Shown here: positions 21,030-33,592 of the stretch, one piece after another
Position numbering within the stretch: the stretch's first letter is position 1
Layout of the letters: every line of letters starts with the position of its first letter
Assembly (NCBI GenBank): GCA_900491605.1
Contig: UESW01004358.1
Location: forward strand, 585,174-649,173
Direction: 5' to 3'
DNA from: Calamus simplicifolius
Lineage: Eukaryota > Streptophyta > Magnoliopsida > Arecales > Arecaceae
Length of the DNA stretch: 64,000 bases
Position numbers and translations under genes: made by a program
The notes under the pieces: generated by a model
The model's input: only the letters and a program-made list of their open reading frames with translations
Database searches by the model: none
What the model was told of the DNA's origin: nothing

Positions 21030-24000
21030 TATACCTATGAACCTAGCATGATGATCATGCTTTGCTTGTGGTGAAGGCTTAGTCAATGGATCAGCAACAT
21101 TGTCATCTGTGGAACTCTGCATATTTTTACATCACCTCTCTCAATGATTTCTCGAATGAGATGATAACGCCTAAGAATGTGTTTGGATCGTTGATGTGAC
21201 CTAGGTTCTTTTGCTTGTGCGATAGACCATTATTGTCACAATGAACATCAACAGGATTTGTGATGCTAGGAACCACTCCAAGGTCAGTAATGAACTTCTT
21301 GATCCAAACTGCTTCCTTTGCTGTATCAAATGCTGCTATGTATTTAGCTTCAGTTGTAGAATCAGCAACAATGCTTTGCTTCAAACTTTTCCAGCTAACA
21401 ACACCACCATTTAAACAAAACACATATCCTGACTGCGATCAAAAATCATCTTTGTCAGATTGAAAGCTTGCATCTGTGTAACCACTTACAACCAGATCAT
21501 CTTCCAATCCGCCATACACCAAGAACACATCTTTAGATCTTTTCATATACTTAAGAATGTTCTTGACAGCCGTCCAGTGACTCTCACCGGGATCTGACTG
21601 GTATCTACTCGTTATGCTTAAAGCATAAGAGACATCTGGTCTAGTGCACAACATAGCATACATGATAGATCCTATTGCTGAAGCATAAGGAATCTTACTC
21701 ATGCGCTCTCGCTCATCTTTTGTGTTAGGACACTGAGATTTGCTAAGTGTAATACCATGAGACATAGGCAAGTATCCTCTCTTGGAATCTTGCATACTGA
21801 ACCTTTTCAGTACTTTGTCTATGTAAGTACTTTGACTTAGACCAATCAGCCTCTTAGATCTATCTCTATAGATCTTTATCCCTAGGATATAGGCAGCTTC
21901 GCCTAAGTCTTTCATTGAGAAACATTTCCCTAACCAAGACTTGACACTCTGCAAGGTAGGGATATCATTCCCAATGAGTAAAATGTCATCAACATATAAG
22001 ACCAGAAATACAATGGCGCTCCCACTAATTTCTTGTAAACACAAGGTTCATCTTCATTTTTGATAAATCCAAACTCTTTGACTGATTCATCAAAACGAAG
22101 ATTCCAACTCCGAGAAGCCTGCTTCAAACCATAAATGGATCTTTGAAGCTTGCATACTTTACTAGAATTCTCAGGTTGTACAAAACCCTCAGGTTGTGTC
22201 ATGTACACATCCTCAAGTAAGTTTCCATTAAGAAACACAGTTTTAACATCCATTTGCCAAATCTCATAGTCATAATATGCAGCAATGGCAATGAGAATTC
22301 TAATAGACTTAAGCATGGCTACAGGTGAAAAAGTTTCATCATAGTCTATACCATGAGTTTGTTTGAAACCTTTTGCAACTAGCCTTGCTTTGTAAGTATG
22401 CACTTTACCATCCATGTCAGTTTTCTTTTTGAAAACCCATTTGCACCCAATGGTCTTTGTACCTTCAGGTGGCTCAATCAAGGTCCATACCTGATTATCA
22501 TGCATGGATTGGATTTCAGACTTCATGGCCTCTAACCATTTCTCAGAGTCTGGATCTAACATAGCCTCTTGATAGGTAGTAGGTTCATTTTGATCCACTA
22601 ACAATACATCATGATTATCAGTCACAAGAAATCCATATCTCTCGGGCTCATGACGTATCCTATCAGATCTACGTAAATTTTGTGCTACATGTGGTGTGTC
22701 AACAATGGTTTGTTGACTTTGAGCATCCATAGGCGGTTCAATGTTATCTTGTGGTTCTCGAATTTCTTCGAGTTGTACCTTGCTCCCACTGGTTCCTTTA
22801 GAAATAAATTCCCTTTCTAGAAAGACACCATTCCGAGCAACAAACACTTTGTTCTCAATGGGATTGTAAAAGTAGTATCCTTTAGTCTCTTTAGGATACC
22901 CCACAAAAAACATTTGTCAGACTTGGGTTCCAGCTTATTTGAAACTTGACGTTTTACATAAGCTTCACAACCCCAAATCTTAAGAAAAGACAAACTGGGC
23001 TTTTTACCAGTCCACATCTCATATGGCGTCTTTTCAACCGCTTTGGTTGGAACTCGATTTAGTGTGAACGCAGCTGTTGCAAGTGCATAACCCCAAAAGG
23101 TAAGTGGAAGATCCGTTAGACTCATCATAGATCGAACCATATCTAATAAAGTTCGATTCCTTATTTCAGACACACCATTCCATTGTGGTGTTCCAGGAGG
23201 AGTTAGTTGTGGAATGATTCCACAACTTCTAAGATGGTCATAAAATCTTGGCTCAAATATTCTCCACCTCGATCAGATCGAAGTGCCTTGATTGTCTTGC
23301 CAAGTTGGTTTTGTACTTCATTTTGAAAAGATTTGAACATTTCAAATGATTCAGATTTGTGTCTCATCAAGTAGACATAACCATATCTACTGAAGTCATC
23401 AGTAAATGTAATGAAGTACTTGTAACCTCCTCTGGCATCTGAACTTAATGGTCCACATACATCTGTATGTATTAGGCCCAATAATTCATTGGCCCTTTCA
23501 CTGTGTCCAGTAAAGGGATCCTTTGTCATCTTACCCAATAGACAAGATTCACATGTATCATATGATTCAAAATCAAATGAGTTCAAAAGTCCATCTTGAT
23601 GGAGTTTTGATATGTGTTTCTCATTTATATGGCCAAGGCGACAATGCCAAAGATAGGTTGAATTTAAGTCATTGGACTTAAATTTCTTGGTAGTTATGTT
23701 ATAGACAGAAGAATTGTTGGATTTTTGAAGATTCAAAACATAAAGACCATCTAGTAATTCGGCATTTGCATAGAACATGTCTTTATGATAAATGGAGCAA
23801 TTATTATTCTTAATAATAAAAGAAAAACCATCATTATCCAAACAAGAAACTGAAATAATATTCCTACACATTGTAGGAACATAAAAGCAATTGTTCAAAA
23901 CTAACAAAAGCCCACTGGGCAAAGAAAGTTCATAACTTCCTACAGCTAAAGCAGCAACTTTTGCTCCATTGCCTACTCGAAGATCAACTTCGCCCTTCTT

Positions 24001-24969
24001 TAGTTGTCTACTCCTTTTAAGCCCCTGCACATTTGTGCAAATGTGAGATCCACATCCAGTATCTAATACCCAGGAACTAGAAGGAGAGAAATTAATCTCT
24101 ATAACATAAATACCTGAAGAACCGGTCTCACCAGTCTTCTTCTTCTTCTTTAGATCCTCCAAATACAGCTTGCAGTTTCTCTTCCAATGACCAGGTTCAT
24201 TGCAAAAGAAACAGACACCCTCCTTTGGGGCTTTAGCCTTGGGTTTAGGATTGGGCTTGGGTTGAGCATTGGACTTTCCAGCCCTTCCCTTACCCTTTCC
24301 TTTTCTTTTCTTCATAAGGCCCTTTCCCTTTTGAACCATCAGAACATGGCCAGGCTTGGACTTAATATTCTGTTCAGCAGTTTTAAGCATCGTATGCAGC
24401 TCAGAAATTGATTTGTCCATTTCATTCATGTTATAGTTCATGATAAACTGGTCATAACTATCAGGAAGTGAATTTAGGATCAAATCTGTTGCCAACTCTT
24501 GGCTCAATGGAAATCCAAGCCTATCAAGGTGCTCAATATAGCCTTTCATTTTCAACACATGAGCGCTAACTGAAGCACCCTCAGCCATTTTGCAAGAGTG
24601 CAATGCCTTGGTAGTATCATACCTTTCTTGCCTTGCTTGTTGCTGGAACATTTCCTTTAGATTGACAATCATATCATAAGTTTCCATGTTTTCCAAATCT
24701 TTCTGAAGTTCAGAACTCATGGTAGCTAGCATCAAGCATGCAACATCAATAGAGTCATTATGATGCTTCTCATAAGCATTCTTTTCAGCTCTAGAAGCAT
24801 TATCGGCTGGTTCTTCAGGGTGAGGTTGATCCAGGACATAAAGCTTCCTTTCTTGTTTGAGAACGATTCTCAAATTTTGAAACCAGTCAAGGAAGTTAGT
24901 CCCAGTAAGTTTGTCCTTCGCAAGGATTGATCGCAGTGACATAGTAGAATTGTTATCATTGTTGGCCAT
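21030..24969 (-). pseudogene. Copia gag-pol polyprotein, frameshifted
   Basis: ATG at 24969 (MANNDNNSTMSLRSIL). Gag is about residues 1-280 with a lysine-rich basic stretch and a zinc knuckle CX2CX4HX4C (CFFCNEPGHWKRNC). Protease has the WVLDTGCGSH active site. A GAG-pre-integrase LWHCRLGH motif follows, then integrase with HTDVCGP and RSDRGGEY. The frame breaks near 23200 (after 588 residues), resumes at 23173-22817, then 22913-21930 (integrase end, RT with WQMDVKTVFLNG), 22044-21439 (YVDDILLIG) and 21423-21127 (RNase H, ADSTTEAKYIAA). The breaks look like small indels, so the element is coding-dead, although every domain is still visible. The last part, up to about 21030, is scrambled. Confidence 0.85.
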
Positions 24970-26403
24970 CTACAATAAATGCAAAGTTCGTTAAGTATTT
25001 TGATTATGAAAAACTCCCACTAAATTAACAACCCTCAATAATAATCATATTAATTTAGTGAGCTAAGATCCATATTTATACTCAACTTTAAGTCAGCTTT
25101 GGCATGACACTTAAAATTAAGTTTTTTAGGTAGGTAACTCTTACCAATTGCAACTCATGCAACTCTTAGAAATTTATGGGATTTTGACATCATATCCCGG
25201 CATGTTTAAATCCCATCTCATGCCATTAGGCCCAAAACCGTTTTGATAACCTAATTAAGTTAAACCATTTTAAACATATGGGTAGCACCATTACCCATCT
25301 TGTCTCACTAATGTAACCTATGTACTTCTACTTTGGTAGAACCCACATTAAGGTGATAAAAGCCTTGACAAGTGTTCAAATATGATGGCATGTCAACTTA
25401 AAATTTTATGTGAGGGATCTAGATAGATCTTAATTTTTAATTAATAGATCTCATTATGCATTTAGTATCACATACTTATGAAACATCATACATAGCATCT
25501 CATACATGTATATAATAAATGTGTCATAGTATGGTCTTATCTAGATTGATCTTCATAAGCCAATATGAAGATCAATGGTCAATCCTAGGTAATAATGAGC
25601 AACACCATAATGTCTACTTGACCATCATCTTGTGCATAGACACCTAGCTCCTCCATCACCATGGTTGGATTGCATGACTTCAAATGGCTTGCTTTGTGTT
25701 CTTGTTTTATTACAATTAATAAATAAATACTACTAAAAGTAAAAGAAAAATTACAATGAAACAAAATGGCACACAGGCCATATTTAATAATTACAACCCT
25801 TGTAAAAGAATAATAAAAACCTACCAATCATATTGGTCACAAGGCCATACCATGCACCATACAAAGCAACACACCATGCAAAAATATCATATTATCATAT
25901 AGCATATACATATTGCATTAAAGAAAATATGTAATAATAGGCGTGTTGTTTAAAACCAATTAAATTTATAAGGCGCTCTGACTAGGTAGTACTGCGGTTC
26001 CTAAAATTTGGAGATACAATAAAGTTTCGTCCTAAAATTTGATTTTATTGATCTCATCAATAAATTTAAGGCTTACATCCGCACCACCATAAACATCAAT
26101 TGATAAATCCTTATTGATATGTGAATTCAGTTCATGTATTAATCTAATTAAGACAACACCAAAATCATTATCATGTTATTAAACACTTTAATTGCAATAT
26201 CCCATTCGGATTCTTAATCATATTAACGAATCCTTTCATGAAACAGATTCATCAATTAACACCTTAGAAAACCTATTATCTATGTCGTTCGCGCAAACAC
26301 TAATATCATATATATATACAAGAACGCAAACCATGCCAAGATCATATACATCTCATACATACAATCAAATATGGCAGTTTCGATTCTTATGAAAATGCAA
26401 GTG

Positions 26404-26415
26404 GCTCTGATACCA
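26404..26415 (-). other. Primer binding site of the copia element
   Basis: The minus strand reads TGGTATCAGAGC, complementary to the 3' end of initiator tRNA-Met, one base after the LTR end ...CCCAACA. This is the canonical copia minus-strand primer site and proves that the truncated piece at 26417-26848 is the 5' LTR. Confidence 0.95.
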
Positions 26416-26416
26416 T

Positions 26417-26848
26417 TGTTGGGTTACAGAATAGAAAATCCTAATCTAATTGGAATAAAATGGCAGCGGAAACAAAATAAATCTATTCCATAACCCACCA
26501 AGGATCACATGCGTTTCATAAAAACGAAAGAAGGATAAACGAAAAAATATTACCTTTTATTGATCAGTATATAATCCGTCTGTTCTTGTGTTAGATTTGC
26601 TCGGATCTTCAAAGGTGCTGCCTTCAGAAAGACGACCACCCTCTACAAGTATCCACACACGAACGGACACCAAAATAGTTTTTGAATGCTAGTTCAACAA
26701 GTCCATTTTTCATAAAAACAAACCATGGTTTCTAACTCTCTGCTTATCTATTTTAAGGCAAAAGACACGACCCTTCAAATGCTCCAATAGACGCGACCTT
26801 TCAAATGCCCAATCGGACACGACCTTTCAAATGCCCAATGGACTTTAA
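26417..26848 (-). repeat. 5' LTR of the copia element, truncated to about 430 bp
   Basis: It matches 19383-19804 from TGTTGGGTTAC through ...CCCAATGGACTTTAA. At 26844-26848 (TTTAA) it switches to the sequence found at 7973 onward. About 1.18 kb (U3 and more) is missing. Confidence 0.9.
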
Positions 26849-28412
26849 TTTACTATTTCAACATGTATGCTGATTTCGAAGATATAATCTTTCTATGTGA
26901 AAGAGAAAATTAAATTAAAAATCTAGAATATTAGATTTTGTGAATTCTTGGTCCTCCCATAAACTTAGGCATTTGCTTATTGGTTGATGAGATCATGGCT
27001 TTTGGTTCATAGAGAGAGTGAACAAATACAAATTAGTGAGAACCTACTACTACTACAAGAACAACAGAAGCTCTCACAACTTCAGACACATTCATGATTC
27101 AGGGCTGGTGCGGGTTTCACAAGCTGCTTCTCACTGCATCCTCCAAGCCTTTTCAAAACATGGGACTTGACCTGGCAGGCATACAATGGTTGCTCATTCT
27201 GCTCTACTGCTCTAAAAAATAGTTTCTTACCTCTTTCTGAACTGCCCTTGATATCCGGTCTGGGCTCCCAAACTTGCACTACTTGTGCATATTGTGAAAG
27301 AAGAGGTATAACCCCACTCTTGGAGATTGGCTTGAGACCAGCTAATCCTAGTGCTCTGATGCATGATGGTATTTATGAAAGAAGAGAATGTTAGAATCTT
27401 CGTATCAAAATCCTCATCTCTCTCCATCATCTCGAAAAATTCTCTTTATCTGGGTTGCAACTTCTTAGGAAAGGCGGAGGAAGCTCACAGTATTTTGAAA
27501 ATCTTGTTTGGAAGTCTTTGATTTCTTCTTTTGTACGTTCCATCTACTTTCCTTGTAGATACTTCATTAAATAAATAACTGGGAAGCTCTCTGCTCCTCT
27601 GTTTAACGGTCAAAAAAAAAAAAAAAAACAACAACAACCAAAATCTTGATCCCTCTTTTCCCCAGTAGTCTTCTTGTTGGCCAAGCAGGCAAAGCTATTG
27701 TTGGTAGAAAGAAGAAAGATGATTAAAGCAATCCACTTTATGAATGACCTGGGTGGAAGAAGAAAGATGATACGAAGTATGGTCGCAATGATGTGAGAAC
27801 ACCACTAACCATCGAAGTAATGGGGAGCAGCTTTGCAAACATCCATAGGAAATTCATTTCATTGACTGATGTTTGCCTGTCTTTGGTTGATGAGAATAAA
27901 GGGGAGTTTGGTTCATAGCTTAATAAAAAAATTCCATCCCATCTTTGGTTGATGAGAATAAAGGGACGGTTGGTTCATAGATTAAAAAATTTTATCCTGT
28001 CATCATAATATCATTATCAGATGTATGATTTCTAGATTTTAAAGGATTTGTTACTGCACTCCACAAACTTTTTATTTTTTATTTTTTTAAAAAAACTTTT
28101 TTTTTTTTTGACTTTTAATGAATCATAGATAATGAGCAAGTATTCGGTTGTTTTTATGAGAAGAATAGCTGGTGTACATAATTTAGTCGGTGTGAAGAGG
28201 CATTTACAATACGGGGAGAAGATGCAATATTAGCTATAATCTTGACTGAATAATGGAGAGGACAATATGGCCTGCGTTAATGGGTTAATTCAATCAATGA
28301 ATCTAGTACCATATGAATTTAGTATCATATTTTTGTTATAATACTATTATAAGAACATTATTGTAATAGAAACATCTTAACAAAACATAAAATAATGATT
28401 ATAATAATATAT
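26844..28412. repeat. 1.57-kb flanking duplication, copy 2 (empty-site form)
   Basis: Near-identical, direct copy of 7973-9540. Its left edge is fused to the cut copia LTR through a 5-bp shared TTTAA. Its right edge passes without a break into AT-rich DNA, where copy 1 meets the gypsy LTR. It therefore keeps the pre-insertion form of the gypsy target site. The exact right edge is blurred by AT-rich sequence. Confidence 0.9.
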
Positions 28413-28785
28413 TATAATATTTCAATACTATTCTTTTTGTGTTTCAAAACTCTAACCTTTCGGTCCAATGAAAATATCTTATCAATGCATCTTAAATTAG
28501 AGCTTTTTTTTTTGCTAAACTTTATCAGATTTTTAAAAAAGAAAAAGAACTATTTCAAAAAATTTATCAAATACTTTAAAATCATCAAAAATAAAAAACT
28601 TTTAGTCATCACAAAAGTATTTTTTGGTCCCCCGAAGCAAGGCCAAACATGGTGGAGAACACTAATGATATAATTTCCTATGAGCATTACAACCTAAAGC
28701 ATAAGGATTAGCCATAACATTTTGTAGTGCTCCGTTCAATGAGCCATATCCCTTGGTGGATCTACTGGCCTAAAATAAAGTCAAG
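28413..28785. other. AT-rich stretch, nothing recognised
   Basis: Continuation of the flank beyond the duplicated block. ORFs are lysine/phenylalanine-rich artefacts of AT-rich DNA. No element boundary is visible. Confidence 0.4.
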
Positions 28786-30324
28786 GCTGGTTTAGATGCC
28801 AAAATACATTCCAGTTACAAGAAACAATGTAGCTGAATACTTGGCTCTTCTTTCCATTAAGAGGGAGTTTATACATGCTATACTCTCATTAGTGATGCTC
28901 TAGCCAAAGCCTTTTAGCAAGGCTTTGAACGATGGGCTTAGAGATCAAATTTTCAAAAAGAATCTTATAAAAATAGTAGCCATAACCATAACTAAATTCT
29001 CAATAATTTGGTGAAAAAAAAGCAAGCCAACACATTAAAGCAAATTCTAGGCCCAAAACACGAAATCGCTCTATATTCTGAGATCCCATAGAATACAATG
29101 TAGTAGTTGAATGGTCCACCAGCATCAGATTCTAATAACTAAGCAAACTCTACAATGAGGAGGCTGAAAAATAATTCCAGCACACCATTCTCTTGTTTAC
29201 AATTATCAATTTATCTTATGGCCATATTTACAAAACTAAGGGTTGGACGTCTCAAGCTGGTTTAGATGTCAAAATACATTCCAGTAACAAGAAACAATGT
29301 AGCTGAGTACTTGGCTCTTCTTTCCATTAAGAGGGAGTTTATACATGCTATACTCTCATTAGTGATGCTCTAGCCAAAGCCTTTTAGCAAGGCTTTGAAC
29401 GAAGGGTTTAGAGATCAATTTTTTGAAAAGAATCTTATAAAAATAGTAGCCATAACCATAACTAAATTCTCAATAATTTGGTGAAAAAAAAGCAAGCCAA
29501 CATATTAAAGCAAATTTTAGGCCCAAAACATGAAATCGCTCTGCATTCTGAGATCCCAACAGTAGAATACAATGTAGTAGTTGAATGGTCCCACCAGCAT
29601 CAGATTCTAATAACTAAGCAAACTCTACAATGAGGAGGCTGAAAAATAATTCCAGCACACCATTCTCTCGTTTACAAGTATCAATTTATCTTATGGCCAT
29701 ATTTACAAAACTAAGGGTTAGACATCTCAAGCTGGTTTAGATGCCAAAATACATTCCAGTAACAAGAAACAATGTAGCTGAGTACTTGGCTCTTCTTTCC
29801 ATTAAGAGGGAGTTTATACATGCTATACTCTCATTAGTGATGCTCTAGCCAAAGCCTTTTAGCAAGGCTTTGAACGATGGGTTTAGAGATTAATTTTTCG
29901 AAAAGAATCTTATAAAAATAGTAGCCATAACCATAACTAAATTCTCAATAATTTGGTGAAAAAAAGCAAGCCAACATATTAAAGCAAATTTTAGGCCCAA
30001 AACATGAAATCACTTTGCATTCTGAGATCCCAACAGTAGAATACAATGTAGTAGTTGAATGGTCCACCAGCATCAGATTCTAATAACTAAGCAAACTCTA
30101 CAATGAGGAGGCTAAAAAATAATTTCAGCACACCATTCTCTCGTTTACAAGTATCAATTTATCTTATGGCCATATTTACAAAACTAAGGGCTAGATGTCT
30201 CAAGCTGGTTTAGATGCCAAAATACATTCCAGTAACAAGAAACAATGTAGCTGAGTACTTGGCTCTTCTTTCCATTAAGAGGGAGTTTATACATGCTATA
30301 CTCTCATTAGTGATGCTCTAGCCA
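28786..30324 (+). repeat. Tandem repeat of about 475 bp, 3.25 units
   Basis: Units start with GCTGGTTTAGATGCCAAAAT at about 28786, 29255, 29730 and 30201. The fourth stops after about 125 bp (GATGCTCTAGCC). Units differ by scattered substitutions and 1-5 bp indels (for example AACAGTAG present or absent after GATCCC). Translation gives many stops and no known protein, so I see no coding role. Confidence 0.9.
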
Positions 30325-30411
30325 ATTTATTAAATCTCAACATGGGTTTTGACTTGATGACCATGACACCAAATAAGTAATAGAGCACAAGTATTAAGAT
30401 TATGTATGTCA

Positions 30412-30770
30412 GACGTCTAACCCTTAGTTTTGTAAATATGGCCATAAGATAAATTGATACTTGTAAACGAGAGAATGGTGTGCTGGAATTATTTTTTAGC
30501 CTCCTCATTGTAGAGTTTGCTTAGTTATTAGAATCTGATGCTGGTGGACCATTCAACTACTACATTGTATTCTACTGTTGGGATCTCAAAATGCGGAGCG
30601 ATTTCATGTTTTGGGCCTAGAATTTGCTTTAATGCATTGGCTTGTTTTTTTTTTTCACCAAATTATTGAGAATTTAGTTATGGTTATGGCTACTATTTTT
30701 ATAAGATTCTTTTCAAAAAATTGATCTCTAAACCCATCGTTCAAAGCCTTGCTAAAAGGCTTCAACCTTT
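30412..30770 (-). repeat. Inverted copy of part of the 475-bp repeat
   Basis: This block is the reverse complement of most of a unit, from the TTTTAGCAAGGCTTTGAACG part to the CTAAGGGTTAGACGTCT end. It faces the nearest direct unit segment (29853-30199) across about 212 bp, so a single transcript could form a stem of about 350 bp. Confidence 0.85.
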
Positions 30771-31467
30771 CATATCATTTTCTTAAGAGCCTTGAATTTT
30801 CTATAAATTATGGCACCATCCATGTATAGATAGAAAGATAGTAGCAGAAGTTTCTAATATATGAGTAAAGTAATAAAAAGATGCTAAGTTTCAAATGTTT
30901 TAAAGTAAAAATCAAGTTATTAGGACAAAATTAGAGATTCATTTGATAATAATCTTCGAGCCACCCTCCAACAGATTGATAGGTTTTACTAGCGTCAAGC
31001 TCCAAGGAGTAGAAAATGGAAGTAATATATGTCCTAACTCCACATGGCCATGAATGCCTCCACATCCAACCAAAATGCATGCCCTCGTTCAGTTCATAAG
31101 TATCACAAAAGAGATTACTTCTTGTTTGGAGCCTTACAATTAAATCCACATTGCATATTAAGTTGTAATGCATATAATTTCACCTATTTAAAATGCTGTA
31201 ATTTAATATGTTGTAAGCCAAACTATACTTGGATGGTAAATAAAATTTACAAATATACAAATTTACTTGCGGCTGAATTGGCTACAAATCAACTTGTAAA
31301 AGGTCGACTCATAATTCTAAAAGTATTAGAATAATCAAATTTAATATTATAACATAATAATATAATTTAATATAATAATATATATATTATGCTTAAATAT
31401 TATTATAATATATTATGGTTCCCCTCTCGCCCACTAAACATCCTTAAAAATAATGTGAACCCAATGA
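30771..31467. other. AT-rich spacer, nothing recognised
   Basis: Between the inverted repeat and the next element. 31320-31420 is almost pure A/T. Only short ORFs without resemblance to known families are present. Confidence 0.4.
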
Positions 31468-32020
31468 TGTTGGGTTTGGTGTGGTGCAATCAAGGCTTAG
31501 TGTGGGCTAACTTGTATTAGGCTGGGTATGGATCCAAAGGTTTAGATAATCAAGTCATGGGTATACACGGGCTTGGGGGATCAGTTTAATCTTATTGGGT
31601 TAGTCCATGGGAGTTTTTGTTGAGTCTGGGCTAAGCCCACTTGGTCATGTATTTAAACTCTAGTCTTCAAGATTTGGATGAAATAAGTAACAGATTCTTT
31701 TCTTCCAAGAAATAATCCTCTCCCTCTTTCTCATCATCATCTCCCCATCCTCTCCCTCTTCTTGAGATCGTATCCTCTCAGGCCGCTTGAAGAGTCTCAT
31801 GGGTTCCAGTGTGAGATTTCTTACGGAAAGAGGTCAACACAATCTCATGGAAAGAGGGCAACACGTGGAGGGTGGGGAGAGGAGCCAAGAAAAAGTTAAA
31901 AAATTCTAGCAAGCACATTACCGCTATGCTAATCTGATCATTTGCAATAAAGGATGAAAGCCCAGGATATTTCTTCAGGAGGAAATTCCACTGCTGTTCA
32001 TCAACGACTAAACCTTAATA
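31468..32020 (+). repeat. Probable 5' LTR of the Tnt1-like element
   Basis: It begins TGTTGGGTTTGG and ends just before the PBS. A TATTTAAAC element at about 31648 could be the TATA box, and a C/T-rich stretch follows. The 3' edge lacks a clean CA, probably through decay, and no partner LTR is in the window, so both edges are approximate. Confidence 0.5.
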
Positions 32021-32022
32021 GT

Positions 32023-32035
32023 TGGTATCAGAACC
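32023..32035 (+). other. Primer binding site of the Tnt1-like element
   Basis: TGGTATCAGAACC matches the initiator tRNA-Met primer site used by copia elements, with one change (GAACC for GAGCC). Confidence 0.75.
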
Positions 32036-32153
32036 TGGTTTAGGAAAGAGTAATTTGGAGATTTTTAAGGGATGAAAAATTTTAGCAAGGCCTCATCAAG
32101 GTACTCTCAATTTTTAAAAATATTTTTGTGCTATTTTTGGTTGAGATCTGGCC

Positions 32154-33592
32154 ATGGGTAGTAACATAAAAATAGATTTTGAGAAGTTTGATGGAAATGA
32201 AAGTTTCTTCATATGGAAAGTCCAGGTAGAGGATCTCCTTATGCAGCAGGGTTTAGATTTGGCTTTGGAGAAAAGGCCAGATGGGATGATAGATAAGCAG
32301 TGAATGTCGTTAGAGAAGAAAGCATGTTCGATGATCAGAGGATGCTTAACAGATTCAACCCTTTATTCAGTGCTGAAGGAGAAGAGCCCAAAGGGACTCT
32401 GATCGAAGTTGCAAGTCCTTTATATGGGGAAGAATATGTGCAATAAGTTGATGTTGAAGAAGCATCTTTACAGCCTTCAGATGTCAGAAGGTCAAGATGT
32501 GCTAGGCCACATCTAAGTGTTCAACCAGATGAGCAATGAATTGCTGAATGTCGGGGTTAAGATGGAGAAGGAAGATAAGGTACTTTTACTACTGTGTTTA
32601 CTATCCACATCACATGACTTATTGGTCACAACGCTGCTCTACAAGAAGGAGACATTGTTCTATGAAGGTATTATTTCGGTGCTTCGGGCGAATGAGAAAA
32701 AGGAAAAGATGACCAAGGAAGCTGTTCCCCAGGAGGGTCTATTAGTTGAAAAAAGATCAGGCAGAGGCAAGGACAGGAGTAGGCCTAGGGGACGGTTAAA
32801 GTCCAAGAAGGCTAAGTGCTACAAGTGTGGTAAGATAGGACTTCAAGAGGGACTGTTCCAAGAGGAAAAATCATATGAGAGAAAAGGAAATATCTGAGTT
32901 TGTGAGTATAGTTGCAAGCTAGGAGGTAGATGATGATCTCTTGGTGGTATCAGATGGTCATAGGCACAACACAGATGTGGATCTTGGATTCAGTCTGTTC
33001 TCATCATTATACTCTCAACTGGATGTGATTCAGCACTTACACAGAGGTTGATGAGGGGTGCTTGATTCTTGGAGATGATTACCCTTGCAAGATGGTAGGG
33101 ATTTGTATAGTGAGGGTAAGGATGTTTGATGGCATGGTGCGCATTCTTACCAGTATGAAGCATATCCCAGAACTTAAGAAAATTTTGATATCACTGGGGT
33201 ACCTAGAGCAGACTGGATACAGCTTCAGCATTCATGCCAGAAGTAAAGTTTTGAACATCTCCAATGGAGCTATGGTGGTGATGAGAGGGAGAAGGCTGGA
33301 GAATAACCTATACAGGTTGGAGGGCTCTGTGGTGACCAGAAAATCTGAGGCAGCAGTTATGGAACAAGATCCTTGGAATGTGTACAGGATGTGGCATTAC
33401 CGTCTAGGCCACATGGGAGACAGGGGATGAAAGAACTAAGCAAGAGAGGGCTGCTTCCAGACCTAAGTGGTGGAGATATAGAGATCTATGAGCCATGTCA
33501 GATGGAGAAGTAGAGGAGAGTATAGATCTCAGTCAGCACAGCTAGGAGCACAGAACCCCTAAAGTTAGTACACATAAATGTCTGAGGACTAG
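32154..33592 (+). pseudogene. Gag, protease and GAG-pre-integrase of the Tnt1-like element
   Basis: ATG at 32154 (MGSNIKIDFEKFDG). The gag body is interrupted by stops at about 32301, 32400 and 32512, with a basic linker and a zinc knuckle start CYKCGKIG near 32818 that is then frameshifted. A WILDSVCSHHY protease motif near 32980 replaces the usual WILDS[AG]CS. The GAG-pre-integrase motif MWHYRLGHMGDRG lies at about 33390. The block ends at HINV (family form HTDV), where the solo LTR is inserted. Confidence 0.75.

Larger units (their letters stand above)
19383..26848 (-). mobile_element. Ty1/copia element (Tork/Angela-like), 5' LTR truncated
   Basis: Reading on the minus strand: remnant 5' LTR (26848-26417), PBS, gag-pol (24969 to about 21030), polypurine tract, full 3' LTR (20992-19383). 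It is inserted in the integrase region of the gypsy element. Its gag resembles the Tork/Angela group. The 5' LTR keeps only about 430 of 1610 bp; the missing part is replaced by the second flank copy. The two LTR parts are very similar, differing by a few substitutions and one small repeat gain (the CAAATGCCCAAT region), which suggests a fairly recent insertion. Confidence 0.85.

Noticed and set aside
28786..30324. RNase H or other pol remnant in the 475-bp unit
   Set aside because: A NVAEYLALLSIKR-like phrase hinted at it, but stops follow at once in every unit and no catalytic motif appears.
29853..30770. A microRNA precursor
   Set aside because: Arms of about 350 bp are far too long and nearly perfect; an siRNA-type hairpin is the better idea.
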